A stretch of DNA of 64,000 nt, taken from NCBI RefSeq assembly GCF_000407485.1, contig NZ_ASWD01000002.1, positions 1,178,001 to 1,242,000 on the forward strand, read 5' to 3'. Origin of the DNA: Enterococcus pallens ATCC BAA-351. Its GTDB lineage: Bacteria; Bacillota; Bacilli; Lactobacillales; Enterococcaceae. A program made the translations under genes and the position numbers. The notes beneath the pieces were generated by a model. That model did no database searches. It was not told the origin of the DNA and saw only the letters and a list, made by a program, of their open reading frames with translations. Positions 25,316 to 36,500 of the stretch are shown here, piece after piece (positions within the stretch are counted from its first letter, which is position 1; each line of letters opens with the position of its first letter).

Positions 25316-25344
25316 GTGGTATTTTCCATAATGGAAAATACCAC
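25316..25344. terminator. Second hairpin, 12-bp stem
   Basis: GTGGTATTTTCC / GGAAAATACCAC with a 5-base loop and TTTT on the plus-strand side. It may back up the previous terminator. From here to 25562 nothing else is recognisable. Confidence 0.6.
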
Positions 25345-25562
25345 TTTTACTCTATTTGCTAACTAGATATTAACTTCATCTTGAAGAGTCAAAAAATGGT
25401 AAGTAACTTCTTGTTTACCGCATGAATGTACGAATCATTAATCCCACACTAAAAAAGTATGTTCAGCAAGTTCAAAATAATTCTTATCTTAGTTGTTTCA
25501 AGTCCATCGTCGTTTATATCGACTTGTCTAGCAAAAGTATCCGCATCTTTGGGATACTAACG

Positions 25563-27626
25563 CTATCCTTCTTTATTCTCATACACCATTACATCAACCA
25601 TTAAGGAGTCACATTTAACTTTGTATAAATCTAATAATTGTCTAATATAGTTCATTTTACTCCAATTAGACAAGGAGGTATGAACATATATACCTTCAAC
25701 TACTTCACTGTTTTTAGTATTTAGTTTATTTGAAAAAATTCCTGCTAGACCGTTCGGACTTTCTATCTTAGATAACTCAATCAATGGATTAAGATTAATA
25801 TCTGCTATTTGTCTAATTACATTAATAAAGAATTCTTTCCAAGTAGCTATTGCCTGATACTCATCAGTAATAAAACTGTAACCCTTTATCTTGGTGTTGT
25901 TCACCATCAAAAACAATCAACTGATTCTCTCGTGAAGAGGGACTGTATTTTGTTTCTGGGTAAGGCCAAACTTTAAGTGCAGTTTTTGATAGTTCCTCTG
26001 TTCTCAAAACGATTTCTTCTTCTCCCCATCTTCGTACATTCGCCGGAATTCTATTCAGATTTACAAAATGACTATCTTTAAATCCTTTTTCCATTTTTTG
26101 CTTTTCCTCAAAAGACCTATTACTATATTTGGAGTTATAACCAGTAAGTGTTAGATTACCCAGTCGATTCAAATATGTCTGATGGACCTGTAAATAGTTT
26201 TGTCCTAACTCGTTCTTCCATTCACGACTTAAGTGCCGCGGCATGATATGCTCTACAGAATACTTCTGATCCTTAACTCCTTGGTAGATTTGCAAAGCTT
26301 CCACATGATCAAAATTTTCAATACGTTCAAAAAAGTAAGTTCTAAATGAAGAGTTTATATTATAAAAATCATTTGTACGAAGCTTTTCTAAAATTTCCTG
26401 ATCATCTGGTAGTTTAGCAGTGTTAGTTTTAGATAATAAGATATAACTCAACACGTCTTTTAAGGTTATATTAGTCTCTCGATCTATTTTATTAATATCT
26501 TTATATAAAGTTGCAATCACTTTGTTAAGTGCATTAGAAGGTATTTTAGCTATCATCCTTCTAGCAATATATGTTTCTAAAATACTTAGGATATCTATAA
26601 TCACATCTTCATCAATTTCATTTCTATTAAAATCATGTAGAATTGCTAGCAAGAATGGACGAATAACTGTTACTTGTAATTCATTGAAACGATTCAGTAT
26701 ACTATCAATTTTTTGATTTTTAGTCGAAGCTTCTAAAATTTGTTGATAAGCAAGTGAGTAATCAGACAATTCATCAAAGAACGATTTCTTACTTTCACAT
26801 TTCCTTTTATAGAAGGAAACAAATGTCTCATACACCTTAGCAATCGTTAGATATTTACCATTTTTCAAAGTAAGATAATCTCTGAAAAATGCACTTAATT
26901 GGAAATGAGTTCGTTCTTCTATTGGCTCCCAATAATTCTCAAAATAAAATTGTTGTTCTTCTTGTTTCTCATTCATTAACAGGAAATTTCTTATTTTGTC
27001 TGCATCCGTCAGATCAACTCCGGTTGAGTTTAAACTTTCAAAAATTAATTGTGGGTCATCTTCAGGAGAATTAAGGTTAACAACCATTACTTGTAATTTC
27101 TCAATTGAACTCATCAATATATCTAAGTCTATTGAAATTCTCTCTAGCTCAGAATAAAAATATTCATAGTTTGCAGTGATATTAGAATTTTTGATAAAGT
27201 ACTTTTCATCTTTGAATAATTTTTTGTATGCATTAAAGTCTCTAGGATTGGGTTTCAACTTATACTTATAAATATCTCGACTGAAACTGTCTACTAAATA
27301 GGCATCATTAAGGTTATTGGGATTTATTCTCTTACCATATTTTTGTTTATTTTGCATCCAATTTCTCATAGCCAGAAGTAATAAACATGTTGTTGTTAGT
27401 CTCTGTTGACCATCGATGATAATAATCTCTTGAGATAAATCTCCTGGTTTTACTACAATACTTCCAAAGAAATGAGTTTTCTTTTGATCCTTTTCTAAAG
27501 TAACCAAATCTTCAATTAATTTTTACAATTCTCTTTTTTCCAATCATAGTTACGCTGATATACGGGAATGATTAATTTGGTTGCCCCATGTAAGTATTCA
27601 GTTAAGTACCTAACGTTTCCTTCCAT
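25563..27626 (-). pseudogene. DUF262/DUF1524 (GmrSD-like) restriction protein, frameshifted twice
   Basis: The intact start is ATG 27626 after GGGAGGG, giving 'YLTEYLHGATKLIIPVYQRN' and 'DWKKENCK'. One A is then missing (A5 at 27520-27524, where six would keep frame), after which the frame resumes as 'LIEDLVTLEKD...IIIDGQQRLTTT', the DUF262 ParB-like motif. A DUF1524 His-Me nuclease region follows (YSVEHIMPRHLS ... LNRLGNLTLTGYNSKYSN). Near 25890 a second frameshift moves the C-terminal domain (TKIKGYSFITDEYQA ... to 25563) into another frame. Proteins of this type (GmrSD, BrxU, SspE relatives) are NTP-driven restriction factors against modified or phage DNA. As written the gene is broken; homopolymer sequencing error could explain the first lesion. 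Confidence 0.82.
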
Positions 27627-27840
27627 GAAATGACCCTCCCTTTTTAATATAATTTTTGCTTATCAACCTAATTTTTCAATGATTACTATTTAATATTGAC
27701 TTTTGTTAATTAAGTAGGACAGTAATGATTCATTGAGCCAGAAGCAATAAAAAATCTTATATGTTTCTTCCACATAAAATTATGTATAAATCTTCAACCC
27801 ATCCATAAATTAATTATGAACAGGCTGAAAAAACGATTGT

Positions 27841-30800
27841 TTAAAAAACTTCACTCTCTTTACTTACAACCTTGAATTTTATATCTGTATCAACAGCTTG
27901 GAAATGCTTTTTTCCTGATATAATTTTTCCACGCTCATGAAATCTCAATTGGTCAGAAGAAGAGTCACCTTTTGTTTCAACGATGAAATACAATCTTTGT
28001 TCGTTTTCTTCTTCTAGTAACAAAGCCCAATCGGGATTGTAAGGTCCTAATGGAGTTCGAATTTTGAACCAATCAGGTAACTTAATATAGAATTTAACAC
28101 GTTCGTCTGCTTCTGCTTCTTTAGCAAAATCCTTTTCAACATTGGAGTCAGTTACAACGTAATCATATATGGTCTTATTTTTATTAGTGTCTATTTTTAT
28201 GCTATTTCCATTTTCGCCCAAGTAAGCATTCAATGTTTCTGTTGTAAAAAGTGATTGTTCATAGACTTCATTTTCTTTCTTCATATATTTTATCCCATCT
28301 ATTATTAACTGATTTTTATGGGCATTTATAATTTTAGCTGCTTGATTCATATAGCTTAGAGGATTGTTTTTGAATAGCTCTAGATTTTTTGACCCTTTTA
28401 AAATTGATACAATTGTTTTCCGCGTAAGTTTCGTTTCATTTTGCAAGAAACTAACAATGTCAGGTAATGCGTAAATATCGCTCTGTTTCCCACTATATTG
28501 TGTAAATGTTTCATCTACTATATCTATACCTGACTGTTTTACATCTAACTTAACAAGTTCTTCTTTATAGGTACTGTGTCTGGTTGATATCATGTTAATT
28601 CCATCTAAACTTGAGGTCCCTTCTAATACATTATGGATTAATTTATTAGAGTCAAAGTCAATACTATAAGTAGTTTTGGATTTTATTTTATTCCATAACT
28701 CCAAGAAATTCTCAGCTAGCGCTTCTTTGTTTACTCGTACCTTGACTTTCTCATCTGCGTCCTTAACATTAATATTACGAATCTTCAATTTTATAACTTC
28801 GATTATTTGTGGTACTAAATCAGTAAATTCTTCTGGAACTTCGACCTTACCTTCTTTAACTGCTCGACGCAATTTATCAGTTGCATGTTTTGATGGACTA
28901 ATATAGTCGTTTTCCTTCATTTCGTTTATTAGAATTTTGGATTTTGCTTTACCTAAAACAGACATTTCTTCAGTTAGCTCATCATAAGAAATAACTATTG
29001 TTGCAAAAGCATCATCCTCAAACAAACCAAATGATATTCCGTCTTCTTCATATTCTTTTTGCAGACCTTCGGCAAACTCTTTATAACTTTCATTAGCCAT
29101 TACAGTTAATGTGTTAACTTCAAAACCTGGAACACGTTGTCCTTTTTGATTAACCGCAATACGAAGCCCACGACCAACCTTTTGTCGTTTTGTAATATCG
29201 TCCTTTGTATCAACTAACGTAGCAATTTGAAATACGTTAGGATTATCCCAACCTTCTTTCAATGCAGAATGAGAAAAAATGAATCTTATTTTGTTAGCTT
29301 TAGATACATTTCCTTTTTCTTCACTAAACATTGTCAGGAGTCCCTCTTTATTCTTCATGATAATATTATAGGCGCTCTCATCATCAGTTGATTTTCCAGT
29401 GGAATTTTTGTACTTCCCCTTTTTATCTTTTGCAAAATAACCATCATGTATCTCTTCAACTGGAACACTTGCATTTGATAGCTCTTTATACTGAGGAAGC
29501 CGTATCATTTTTTGATACTCTTCTTCAAAAATTTGAGCATATTTACCTTTAGTTTCTGAGTCACCTTCACCGTAGACACGATAGTTTTCTACCTTGTCTA
29601 AAAAGAACAAACTTAATACTTTTATTCCCCTGCAATTTAAAACTAATTCTTTATCTAAATGAGCCTTAATAGTACGTCGTATCTGAATACGTTTAATCTC
29701 TAAATCCTCAAAGTTAGCTGATTCTAAAGTGATTTTTTCTGGTGTACCAGAAAAATATACTGCTTCCTGCCCAGGTGTTGTATCGATATCTTGAATAAAA
29801 CCAACGGATTCATATACTTGTAGCTTTGTTTTAGTATATAAGTCATCACCTTTGGTCATTTTTATAACTTTTTTATTTGCGTCATTCTTTGTTTTTTTGT
29901 AAAGCTCAATTTGAGCAGATATTTTTCCATTCCTATTCGTTACAGACTTAAGCTTTAGGTATGCTCTATTACCATCCTCATCTACAGAAACAGAAGCTAC
30001 CTCAATCTGTTTTACAAGTTGTTGGTCATACGCCTCTACTGCACCTAAACGATAAATCGTAGGATAAGATTTGTCCTTATGAGTAGCAGAATAACGAAAA
30101 CTAACTGATGGGTGAAGATTGGCTAAGGAACGCTTAGCTTTCTCAGTATTGTCTACTACTTGAGGTTCATCAATGATTAGGATTGGACGAGTTTCCGAAA
30201 TTAAATCAATTGGACGTTGTCCAGACAATTGGTCATTTTCTCTGTAAATAACATTAATATTACCTTTGTTATCAATTTTTTCTCCAGCTTCTTTGTTAAA
30301 ACTATCCATCGTAATAACCATGATGTCTACCGTATTCGCTGATGCGAACTGTCTTATGCGATCCAATCTTTTACTATCATAAGCAAATAGTTCATATATT
30401 AATCCATGAAATTGTGCAGTAAAGTATGCCTTGGTCATTTCATAAGTTTTAATCACACCTTCTTTAATTGCAACTGATGGTACGACAATCACAAATTTAG
30501 AGAATCCGTACTTCTGATTTAATTCGAGAATTGTCTTGAAGTAAACGAAAGTTTTACCAGTACCAGTTTCCATCTCAATATTAAACTGTGGGAAAGCATC
30601 ATTGCTCCCTAACAAATTTTCAGAAGGAGCAATCTTATTTTTTATTTGAACTTTTTGCACGTTCTTCAACATACTGTCACTATTAATAAATAGTTTGTTC
30701 GCAATGCCTATTCCATCATCTGCAAAAAAGCTGCCTTGCGTTCCATTATTAAGCGAGATAGTAAACTCTGAATTCTTTATTATCTGCCCTTCAAAAATTT

Positions 30801-30858
30801 CAACAGCTGCATTTACAGCATTCGTTTGGTATGCAAGCTGGTCAAATTTAATTTTCAT
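27841..30858 (-). CDS. res: Type III restriction endonuclease, Res subunit
   Basis: About 1005 residues. A superfamily 2 helicase core: Walker A METGTGKT near residue 97, IIDEPQ as the DEAH-box variant, RYSATH, EGWDNPNVFQ, and motif VI QKVGRGLR. The C-terminal PD-(D/E)xK nuclease is visible as 'NPDWALLL ... YFIVETKG'. It cuts DNA together with Mod after ATP-driven communication between two head-to-head sites. The ATG at 30858 was chosen over an upstream frame because it follows GGGGGTATGAAGG and leaves a 13-base gap after mod. Last gene of the five-gene operon starting with the HNH nuclease. All motifs look intact. Confidence 0.92.
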   Translation of the reverse strand: MKIKFDQLAYQTNAVNAAVEIFEGQIIKNSEFTISLNNGTQGSFFADDGIGIANKLFINSDSMLKNVQKVQIKNKIAPSENLLGSNDAFPQFNIEMETGTGKTFVYFKTILELNQKYGFSKFVIVVPSVAIKEGVIKTYEMTKAYFTAQFHGLIYELFAYDSKRLDRIRQFASANTVDIMVITMDSFNKEAGEKIDNKGNINVIYRENDQLSGQRPIDLISETRPILIIDEPQVVDNTEKAKRSLANLHPSVSFRYSATHKDKSYPTIYRLGAVEAYDQQLVKQIEVASVSVDEDGNRAYLKLKSVTNRNGKISAQIELYKKTKNDANKKVIKMTKGDDLYTKTKLQVYESVGFIQDIDTTPGQEAVYFSGTPEKITLESANFEDLEIKRIQIRRTIKAHLDKELVLNCRGIKVLSLFFLDKVENYRVYGEGDSETKGKYAQIFEEEYQKMIRLPQYKELSNASVPVEEIHDGYFAKDKKGKYKNSTGKSTDDESAYNIIMKNKEGLLTMFSEEKGNVSKANKIRFIFSHSALKEGWDNPNVFQIATLVDTKDDITKRQKVGRGLRIAVNQKGQRVPGFEVNTLTVMANESYKEFAEGLQKEYEEDGISFGLFEDDAFATIVISYDELTEEMSVLGKAKSKILINEMKENDYISPSKHATDKLRRAVKEGKVEVPEEFTDLVPQIIEVIKLKIRNINVKDADEKVKVRVNKEALAENFLELWNKIKSKTTYSIDFDSNKLIHNVLEGTSSLDGINMISTRHSTYKEELVKLDVKQSGIDIVDETFTQYSGKQSDIYALPDIVSFLQNETKLTRKTIVSILKGSKNLELFKNNPLSYMNQAAKIINAHKNQLIIDGIKYMKKENEVYEQSLFTTETLNAYLGENGNSIKIDTNKNKTIYDYVVTDSNVEKDFAKEAEADERVKFYIKLPDWFKIRTPLGPYNPDWALLLEEENEQRLYFIVETKGDSSSDQLRFHERGKIISGKKHFQAVDTDIKFKVVSKESEVF

Positions 30859-30871
30859 GCCTTCATACCCC

Positions 30872-32827
30872 CTACACTGTAAATAGATTTTCGTCTTGGA
30901 ATCCAGCTTCATTTAATATCTCGAAGCTATTAAGCTTTTCAGCATCATTAGAAAAACCATTGTCTAAAAAGACAATACTTGCTAAGTTTTTTGATACAGA
31001 ACTATTTTTACTAACAATCTTTTGCGCAATTCCTCGAGAAATATCAGTTCCTAATACTATATACAGTGCTCCGAAAGCTATTGTATAAATAGAACAATTG
31101 CTCAGAGTCTCTTTCTCAATAGGAACAGTTAATTCAATACCTTGCTTCAGCAATATTTCGTAAACAACAACATCATCTGTTCGACCTTCAATGAAATTAT
31201 TTTCTAATAAGGTTATTTCATTGCTGGTCCCTTCGTTTGTTGAATTCCAACGGCGGATATTAGATTTGTCTAATGAGAACACTTTAAAACCGATATCTAA
31301 GGATTCAGGATTGACAACTTGTCCATCTAACATCCCTTGATTACGATATTTTTCTTCTAAATCATTCTTGATTTTATCTCCAGCACGATGAATGCGCTCT
31401 TCACCAATATCACAAATTGTTCGATAACCATCTTTGTAGGCTTCTGACTTTTCATCAAGCTTTTCTGGTAGTTGAACCATAATAAACTTCCTATTTCCAC
31501 CATCTTCACTATTTAGTTCCATGGTTGCATGGGCCGTTGTAGCTGATCCAGAAAAGAAGTCAAGTATCACTGAATCTTTATTGGTACCCATATTGATTAA
31601 CTCCACTGCTTTTGGTGCCTGAAAGTATTTTTCTTTTGTATCGAACAATTTATTAAATATGCTTTGACCTTTATCTGTAAAATATTTTTTGTCATTTAAA
31701 AAAGTTTTAACTTGTGTTTTAGCAATAATATTATCCTTGTTCGCATAAGACTTTCTATAAATTTTCCATATACCATTAACATTTTTAGCAACTAAAAACT
31801 CAACTTCATTTTGTGCTTTTTCTTTCCCCCAAGTCCAACATCCTTCGTATCCATCATTCCAAAGTGGAAAAATTTCTTTATATTTTTCTCGACTTTCTAA
31901 AGTAACATTTCCGTCTAAATCTATATATATAGGATAGAATAAATTAGGACGATTGTGTTTCCCAAATTCTCTATGCGTGTTTCTCAATTCTATGAGTCTA
32001 TAATTTCCATAAGCATCTTCTTCAGGATAATCATTTTCTATTCTATCCTGATTTTTTTCAATAGATAAACTACCTTTGAGTAGCTTACTTTTAGAAAAAA
32101 TCAATATATACTCTGAAGCAGTTCCCATATACATGTCTTGTGAGCGGCCTTTAGGATTATTCATATAAGTTATTTGCCCTATAAAATTGTTTTCACCAAA
32201 TATCTCATCACAAGTTTTTCTCAAATTGGCTAATTCGTTATCATCAATACTTATAAAGATCACTCCATCATCTGTCAGAAGATTTCTAGCTAACTTTAGC
32301 CTAGGATAAAGCATATTCAACCAGTCCGTATGGAAGCGACCATTGCTTTCTGAATTAGTGGTCAACTTGTAGCCTTCCTCGTTCAATTGTTTTGTCTTTG
32401 TTAAATAATTCTCTACACCATCTTTAAAATCATCTTTATAAACAAAGTCATTTCCGGTATTGTAAGGCGGGTCGATGTATATAACTTTTATTTTGCCTGC
32501 ATATGATTTTTGAAGCAATTTTAATACTTCAAGATTATCTCCTTCAATATACAAATTTTCGGTGCTATCCCAGTTCTTAGACTTTTCTTGTGCAGGCCTC
32601 AAAGTTCCCATTGATGGAATATTTGCTAATCGCATCGCATTATTCTTACCATTCCATGTAAAGTTGTAACGTTCTGGTCGATCATCAACTTCTTCCGCCA
32701 GTAGTGTATGCAACTTATCAAAATCAATTTTATCTTCATCAATTACTATTTCAGGAAAAATTTCTTTCAACTTATTTATTGATTCAATTCTCAAATCAGG
32801 TGTTTTTCCATCCATTTCCTTTGGCAT
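30872..32827 (-). CDS. mod: Type III DNA methyltransferase, Mod subunit
   Basis: 651 residues. Adenine N6-methyltransferase of the beta class: DPPY (residues 119-122) precedes the SAM-binding motif (ILDFFSGSATTAHA), with a target-recognition domain in between. It methylates one strand of the recognition site and is required for restriction with Res. GGAGGAATAAAA precedes the ATG. It lies between DUF4391 and res. No simple-sequence tract indicating phase variation is seen in the frame. Confidence 0.93.
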   Translation of the reverse strand: MPKEMDGKTPDLRIESINKLKEIFPEIVIDEDKIDFDKLHTLLAEEVDDRPERYNFTWNGKNNAMRLANIPSMGTLRPAQEKSKNWDSTENLYIEGDNLEVLKLLQKSYAGKIKVIYIDPPYNTGNDFVYKDDFKDGVENYLTKTKQLNEEGYKLTTNSESNGRFHTDWLNMLYPRLKLARNLLTDDGVIFISIDDNELANLRKTCDEIFGENNFIGQITYMNNPKGRSQDMYMGTASEYILIFSKSKLLKGSLSIEKNQDRIENDYPEEDAYGNYRLIELRNTHREFGKHNRPNLFYPIYIDLDGNVTLESREKYKEIFPLWNDGYEGCWTWGKEKAQNEVEFLVAKNVNGIWKIYRKSYANKDNIIAKTQVKTFLNDKKYFTDKGQSIFNKLFDTKEKYFQAPKAVELINMGTNKDSVILDFFSGSATTAHATMELNSEDGGNRKFIMVQLPEKLDEKSEAYKDGYRTICDIGEERIHRAGDKIKNDLEEKYRNQGMLDGQVVNPESLDIGFKVFSLDKSNIRRWNSTNEGTSNEITLLENNFIEGRTDDVVVYEILLKQGIELTVPIEKETLSNCSIYTIAFGALYIVLGTDISRGIAQKIVSKNSSVSKNLASIVFLDNGFSNDAEKLNSFEILNEAGFQDENLFTV

Positions 32828-32840
32828 TTTTATTCCTCCA

Positions 32841-33557
32841 TCATATTGATCTTAGTAAACTTTCTTGTTCTTCTTTCTTATTCTTCAATTTTAACAAAAT
32901 AGGAATCTTTTTGTTTAACTGTTTTTCCTCTTTAGCTCTATTTTCCAGTTTTGCAATTTCTTGACTTAACCTCTCCAAGTCGTCTTTTAACTGTGCATCT
33001 ATCGACGTTTTATAAACACCAAACTCTTCCTCAACAACAGTTGCTGATACAGCATTATTAATCCCTTCGTAAAAAACTTTGAAGTTTAAAGAAGGTAGAT
33101 TTTGCAGAGACAATTTTTTTAATGTATTTTGAATCTCACCTTCAGTAAAACAAGCAGACGGATATGTTCTTATCAGTTTAAGGTAATCATCTTTTTTACG
33201 CTCGTATTTACCAGTATAAATAGCACAGTCTTCGGGGAAAGCAACAAATACTACTAAAGGATATGGAATTGCATTTGACAAAACTTGAAATATTTTATCA
33301 AACGCGACTTGTTCATTCATTTGCACGTATAAAAACTCAATTTCGGTGTAAAGCTCATTTTCTGACTCGTAAATTGGAATATTCGTTGTTTCGCTTTTAA
33401 AAGAAGCTAACCACCAAATACGTTTGATCATCTTCTGAACTAATCTTTTGTCTTCAGTTTTTCTTAAGTGCTTGTAAAAATCATTTTTAGGCAAATACCG
33501 ATTGATTAGAGTGTTCGGTGGGAATTGCCAAGCATTTATTATTTCCACTATTTCCAT
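32841..33557 (-). CDS. DUF4391 protein
   Basis: 238 residues. The N-terminal half reads 'FPPNTLINRYLPKNDFYKH', then 'IKRIWWLASFKSETTNI' and an aromatic/acidic region; the C-terminal ~50 residues form a coiled coil (LERLSQEIAKLENRAKEE). The family (DUF4391) has no assigned activity and recurs beside SNF2/PLD helicases and type III mod/res genes. Its start lies one base after the SNF2 stop (GGGAGGGGTAATATG), so it is translationally coupled. The coiled coil suggests a bridging subunit between helicase and methylase; that is inference. Confidence 0.82.
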   Translation of the reverse strand: MEIVEIINAWQFPPNTLINRYLPKNDFYKHLRKTEDKRLVQKMIKRIWWLASFKSETTNIPIYESENELYTEIEFLYVQMNEQVAFDKIFQVLSNAIPYPLVVFVAFPEDCAIYTGKYERKKDDYLKLIRTYPSACFTEGEIQNTLKKLSLQNLPSLNFKVFYEGINNAVSATVVEEEFGVYKTSIDAQLKDDLERLSQEIAKLENRAKEEKQLNKKIPILLKLKNKKEEQESLLRSI

Positions 33558-33558
33558 A

Positions 33559-36500
33559 TTACCCCTCCCGAATAATCAAGAATGAAATTAGTTCAACCTC
33601 ATCTACTGAATCCAGTTGCCTCACTTTGAAATTTGTCCCTCCAGGACTAAAAAGACTCATTCTGCCTTGTTCTTCTTTCATACCTTTTATTGCGGCAATT
33701 GCTTGATTTAATAAAAATGAATATTCATCCATATTTTTACCGTCATCAGTCTCCTCATTAAAAGTATCAATCAAATCTTGAAACAATTCATCTTGATTAA
33801 TGGTTAATTGCTTAAAATAGTTCAATATATCCCGTGCATGCGTATGATTAATCTTTACAGTGCCATCCATATTCATATAAATGAGTAAATACGGTAAGAG
33901 ACTCGTACTGTCCTTTTTAATTGACAGCCTATTCTGTTTCAAAATTAGAATAACTCCTGGATCCACTCCATTGACTAACGATGCATCAGTTATGGCAAAC
34001 ATCCCTTTCGGTGCCGCTAGAAGCTCCTTTTCATATGATTTTATTGCATTTGATAAATCCGCCTTAAAATCTGTAAAAGTAACATCCGTGATAGAAATAG
34101 CTCCATTGACATCTTCTAAATCCAATACTTCATTTTGAAGTTGCCGTAATTGGTTTTTACGATAGCTTAAATCATTCATCTCCTTATTGTTTTTTATGTT
34201 AAGTATGTCATCTTCCCCTGTCGCACTAGCATTCATCAATACCATACGTCCTCGAACTCGATTTTCTAAATTAATATACTCATCTAAATCCATATTAGGC
34301 CAAAAATTGACAAGTTGTATTTTTGAATTCCGTGATCCAATTCGATCAATTCGTCCAAATCGTTGAATAACTCGTACGGGATTCCAGTGAATATCATAAT
34401 TAATCAGAAAATCAGCATCTTGCAAATTTTGACCTTCTGAAATAGTATCTGTTGCGATGAGAATGTCTATTTCTTCTACCACATCAGGATAGACTTGACT
34501 CCGACCTTTTGAGACTGGAGAAAAGTGAAGCAATATATCATTCATATCTTTTATTTCAACATTCTCTATTGTAGTTTTTTGTCCGCCAGATCCTGTAATC
34601 AATGCTGTGTGCAAGCCATATTCTTCTAAATTTTGTTCACTCAAATTATTGTAAAGATATTCTGCAGTATCGGAAAAAGCAGTAAATATAATTATTTTTT
34701 TATTATCAGGATTGATCGGTTGAATAATCTTTTTCCGTATAATTTCTTTCAAATTATTCAATTTTGAATCTTCATATGAAGTCACCAATGTTGCAACTTC
34801 ATATAATTTTTGAATCAATAAACGATCATCTTGTAAAGCACCCCGCCACTTAACTAAGTCCATATCGCCTAATAAAATTTTTGTTTTCTTTCCTACCCAT
34901 TGCTCGTTATCAAACATTGATTCAATATCATCTTCCGAAAAATCATTAATACTTTTTGCAATGATATCTCCATTCTTATACTCATCTATTTGTACAATAG
35001 TATCATTAAGATTCTGTAAAATCCTTTCTAAAGTTAATCGAAAAGAATGAATTGAACTCTCCATTCTTTTTAATAGATTCACTCTTATTAGACCTGTCAA
35101 TGCTTGTTCTCTATCTACTTGTTTAAAAACCGATTTTCCGTCTTTAACCTTAATATCATACAAAGACTCATATTTTCCTTTTAACTGAGGCATCACATAA
35201 GACATTGGCGTATACAATGCTAAAGATAATTCTGAAATTTTTTGATTTACCTCTTCAAGTGGGATAAATAAATTTTTTTCATCAATATTCGCTTTAATAG
35301 TCTTAGGTAGTAATCTTTCTGGAAATTCGCCTATTTCGGATGAATCATAATATTTTTCTATATGCTTTCGACTTCGTGCGATAGTCAGCATATCCAATAA
35401 TTTGAAATATCCGGGATTGACAGCATCAAGAAATTGCCTAGTTGTACGTGTCTCAGGATTTAAATTGCTCCATCGATTAAATGAATTTTGTGCTTTTCTT
35501 AACTCTTGATCGATATCATCTATTCCAAATTTTTGTAAAGCAAGAGAATTATCTTCAGTTATAAATGCAATTTGATTCTTAATATCATTCATCCGATTGT
35601 TTACAGGTGTAGCTGACAGCATCAATACTTTCGTTTTCACACCTGATTTAATAATATCCTTCATTAATCGGTGATAACGTGTTGGATTCTCGTTGTTTGT
35701 TGCAACATTATTTCTAAAGTTATGTGATTCGTCAATTACGACTAAATCATAATTTCCCCAATTAATCGTTCTTAAATCAATATTACCGGAAAACCCGTGA
35801 TATCTGCTTAAATCTGTGTGATTCAAAACATCATAATTAAAACGATCTTGATTTAACACATTACGAATATCATTTTGAGTATAAATTGTCCAATTGTCCT
35901 TAAGACGTTTAGGCGCAAGAACGAGAACCCGATCATTGCGAAGTTCATAATACTTTATTACAGCTAATGCTGAAAAAGTTTTCCCTAGACCAACAGAATC
36001 AGCTAAAATTGCACCGTTATATTTTTCTAACTTTTCGATTAAGCCAACTACTCCATCCTTTTGAAACTGATATAATTTGTTCCATATAATGGTGTCTTTA
36101 AAACCAGTCCCTTCTTTGATCACTTTTTTTTCATCTAACTCATCTAGCTGTTCGTGAAAAATATGGTACAAGGAAACGAAATAGATCCATTCGGGTGTAT
36201 TTTCTTGATAGAGCTTCTTTACTTTTTCTAGAATTTGATCAGTAATATTTTGCGTTAATTTATTATCTTCCCACAAGGAATTAAAGTTTTGAACAAAGAT
36301 ATCAACCAAACTCTCAGATCCTATAAGTGCTTGCGGAGGAAATAATTGTTCTCCTTCAACAATACCTAATCCATCTCCAGTAAAATCGAATGCCCCAGCA
36401 ATATTGAGCCTTTTATCTTCATCTTTGAAATTCTCAATAAATATCTGATTTGAAGGAGGACTGAGCACTTTTTTAAAGAGTACTTTTTGCCTGATAATTT

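Noticed and set aside
25864-27507. The 547-codon frame as a complete DUF262 gene
   Set aside because: It begins mid-domain at a TTG with no ribosome site; the missing N-terminus lies upstream in another frame after a good ribosome site, so the gene is frameshifted.
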